Notes under the pieces: generated by a model
The model's input: the letters and a program-made list of their open reading frames with translations, nothing else
What the model was told of the DNA's origin: nothing
Database searches by the model: none
Assembly (NCBI GenBank): GCA_003601535.1
Contig: PIXW01000116.1
Location: 1 to 5,677, forward strand
Source of the DNA: ANME-2 cluster archaeon
GTDB taxonomy: Archaea; Halobacteriota; Methanosarcinia; Methanosarcinales; Methanogasteraceae
Direction of reading: 5' to 3'
DNA: 5,677 nucleotides
Position numbers and translations under genes: made by a program
Shown here: positions 5,557-5,677 of the stretch, piece by piece
Layout: every line of letters begins with the position of its first letter
Position numbering within the stretch: the first letter of the stretch is position 1

Positions 5557-5558
5557 GA

Positions 5559-5677
5559 TCACTTCACCTCGATCTTCTTCACTTCTGGCTGGGCTAACTT
5601 CATCATCTCTATCCGCAGCACCCCGTCCTTCAACGTGGCATCGACCTTATCCGGATCAACCTCTGCTGGTAGTGGTA
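5559..5677 (-). CDS. hsp20: Small heat shock protein, Hsp20/alpha-crystallin family (only C-terminal end in window)
   Basis: Only the last 38 codons and the TGA are present; the 5' part lies beyond the right edge. The visible peptide begins PLPAEVDPDKVDATLKDGVLRIE. This matches the conserved end of the alpha-crystallin domain, where LP.EVDPDKV.A.L.DGVL is a hallmark (final beta strands). The C-terminal tail ends KKIEVK, whose I-x-V is the short motif by which small heat shock proteins dock into neighbouring subunits when forming oligomers. The protein would be a cytosolic ATP-independent holdase that protects unfolding proteins. The gene converges on the ABC operon and is followed by an oligo-T terminator. 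Identification is firm despite the short length; the regulatory region is outside the window. Confidence 0.88.
   Translation of the reverse strand, partial: PLPAEVDPDKVDATLKDGVLRIEMMKLAQPEVKKIEVK

Larger units (their letters stand above)
5140..5558. other. Gene-free stretch between the ABC operon and hsp20
   Basis: No ORF here is convincing. The left part (5140-5240) contains only a T-run at 5161-5165 with a weak TGTG/CACA hairpin around it, possibly ending the ABC operon. From 5243 onward there are several inverted repeats, and at 5436-5520 a group II intron-like 3' end. The whole block 5243-5520 may be one structured RNA relic, but only its right end can be assigned. A 49-codon frame at 5334-5483 runs straight through the domain V-like hairpin and is better explained as intron RNA sequence. 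Confidence 0.6.

Noticed and set aside
1..5677. CRISPR array, tRNA, rRNA, toxin-antitoxin or phage genes
   Set aside because: I looked for evenly spaced repeats, cloverleaf-like segments, rRNA core motifs and typical gene pairs and saw none.

Overview
The window looks like chromosomal DNA from a euryarchaeon. Four things support this: AT-rich TATA-type promoters, GGTGA/AGGAG ribosome binding sites with ATG or GTG starts, a mevalonate-pathway HMG-CoA reductase, and archaeal-type PstS, TraB-family and ABC-2 proteins. The reductase is class II (the Pseudomonas mevalonii type). Among archaea I know this class from Archaeoglobus and Thermoplasma relatives, so an archaeoglobal, methanogen/ANME-like or thermoplasmatal lineage is possible. 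I cannot name a genus from the sequence alone.

Layout: (1) At 1-463 on the minus strand is the N-terminal part of PstS, the phosphate-binding lipoprotein of the Pst importer; the rest runs off the left edge. Its AT-rich promoter (about 498-550) carries a perfect 10-bp inverted repeat and a third half-site, a good operator candidate. (2) At 715-3211 on the minus strand is a two-gene operon: class II HMG-CoA reductase, the committed step to archaeal isoprenoid lipids, followed with a 17-nt overlap by a TraB/PrgY-family membrane protein. A short hairpin with a T-rich tail past the TraB stop may terminate the operon. (3) At 3212-3466 is a divergent control region, with a near-leaderless promoter for the reductase on one side and a longer leader for the ABC operon on the other. 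That leader holds several tiny overlapping ORFs. (4) At 3467-5139 on the plus strand is a two-gene ABC-2 exporter operon: an ATPase and a six-helix permease overlapping by ATGA. (5) At 5140-5558 is a 419-nt stretch with no convincing gene. Its right part folds like the 3' end (domains V and VI) of a group II intron with several lesions, so it is probably a dead intron relic. (6) At 5559-5677 on the minus strand is the C-terminal end of an Hsp20-type small heat shock protein, followed by an oligo-T terminator.

The genes are mostly housekeeping (phosphate uptake, lipid precursor synthesis, export, proteostasis). I found no defence system, CRISPR array, tRNA or rRNA, and no clear new multi-gene system. 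The least ordinary parts are the group II intron relic, the three-half-site pstS promoter and the nested leader ORFs before the ABC operon.
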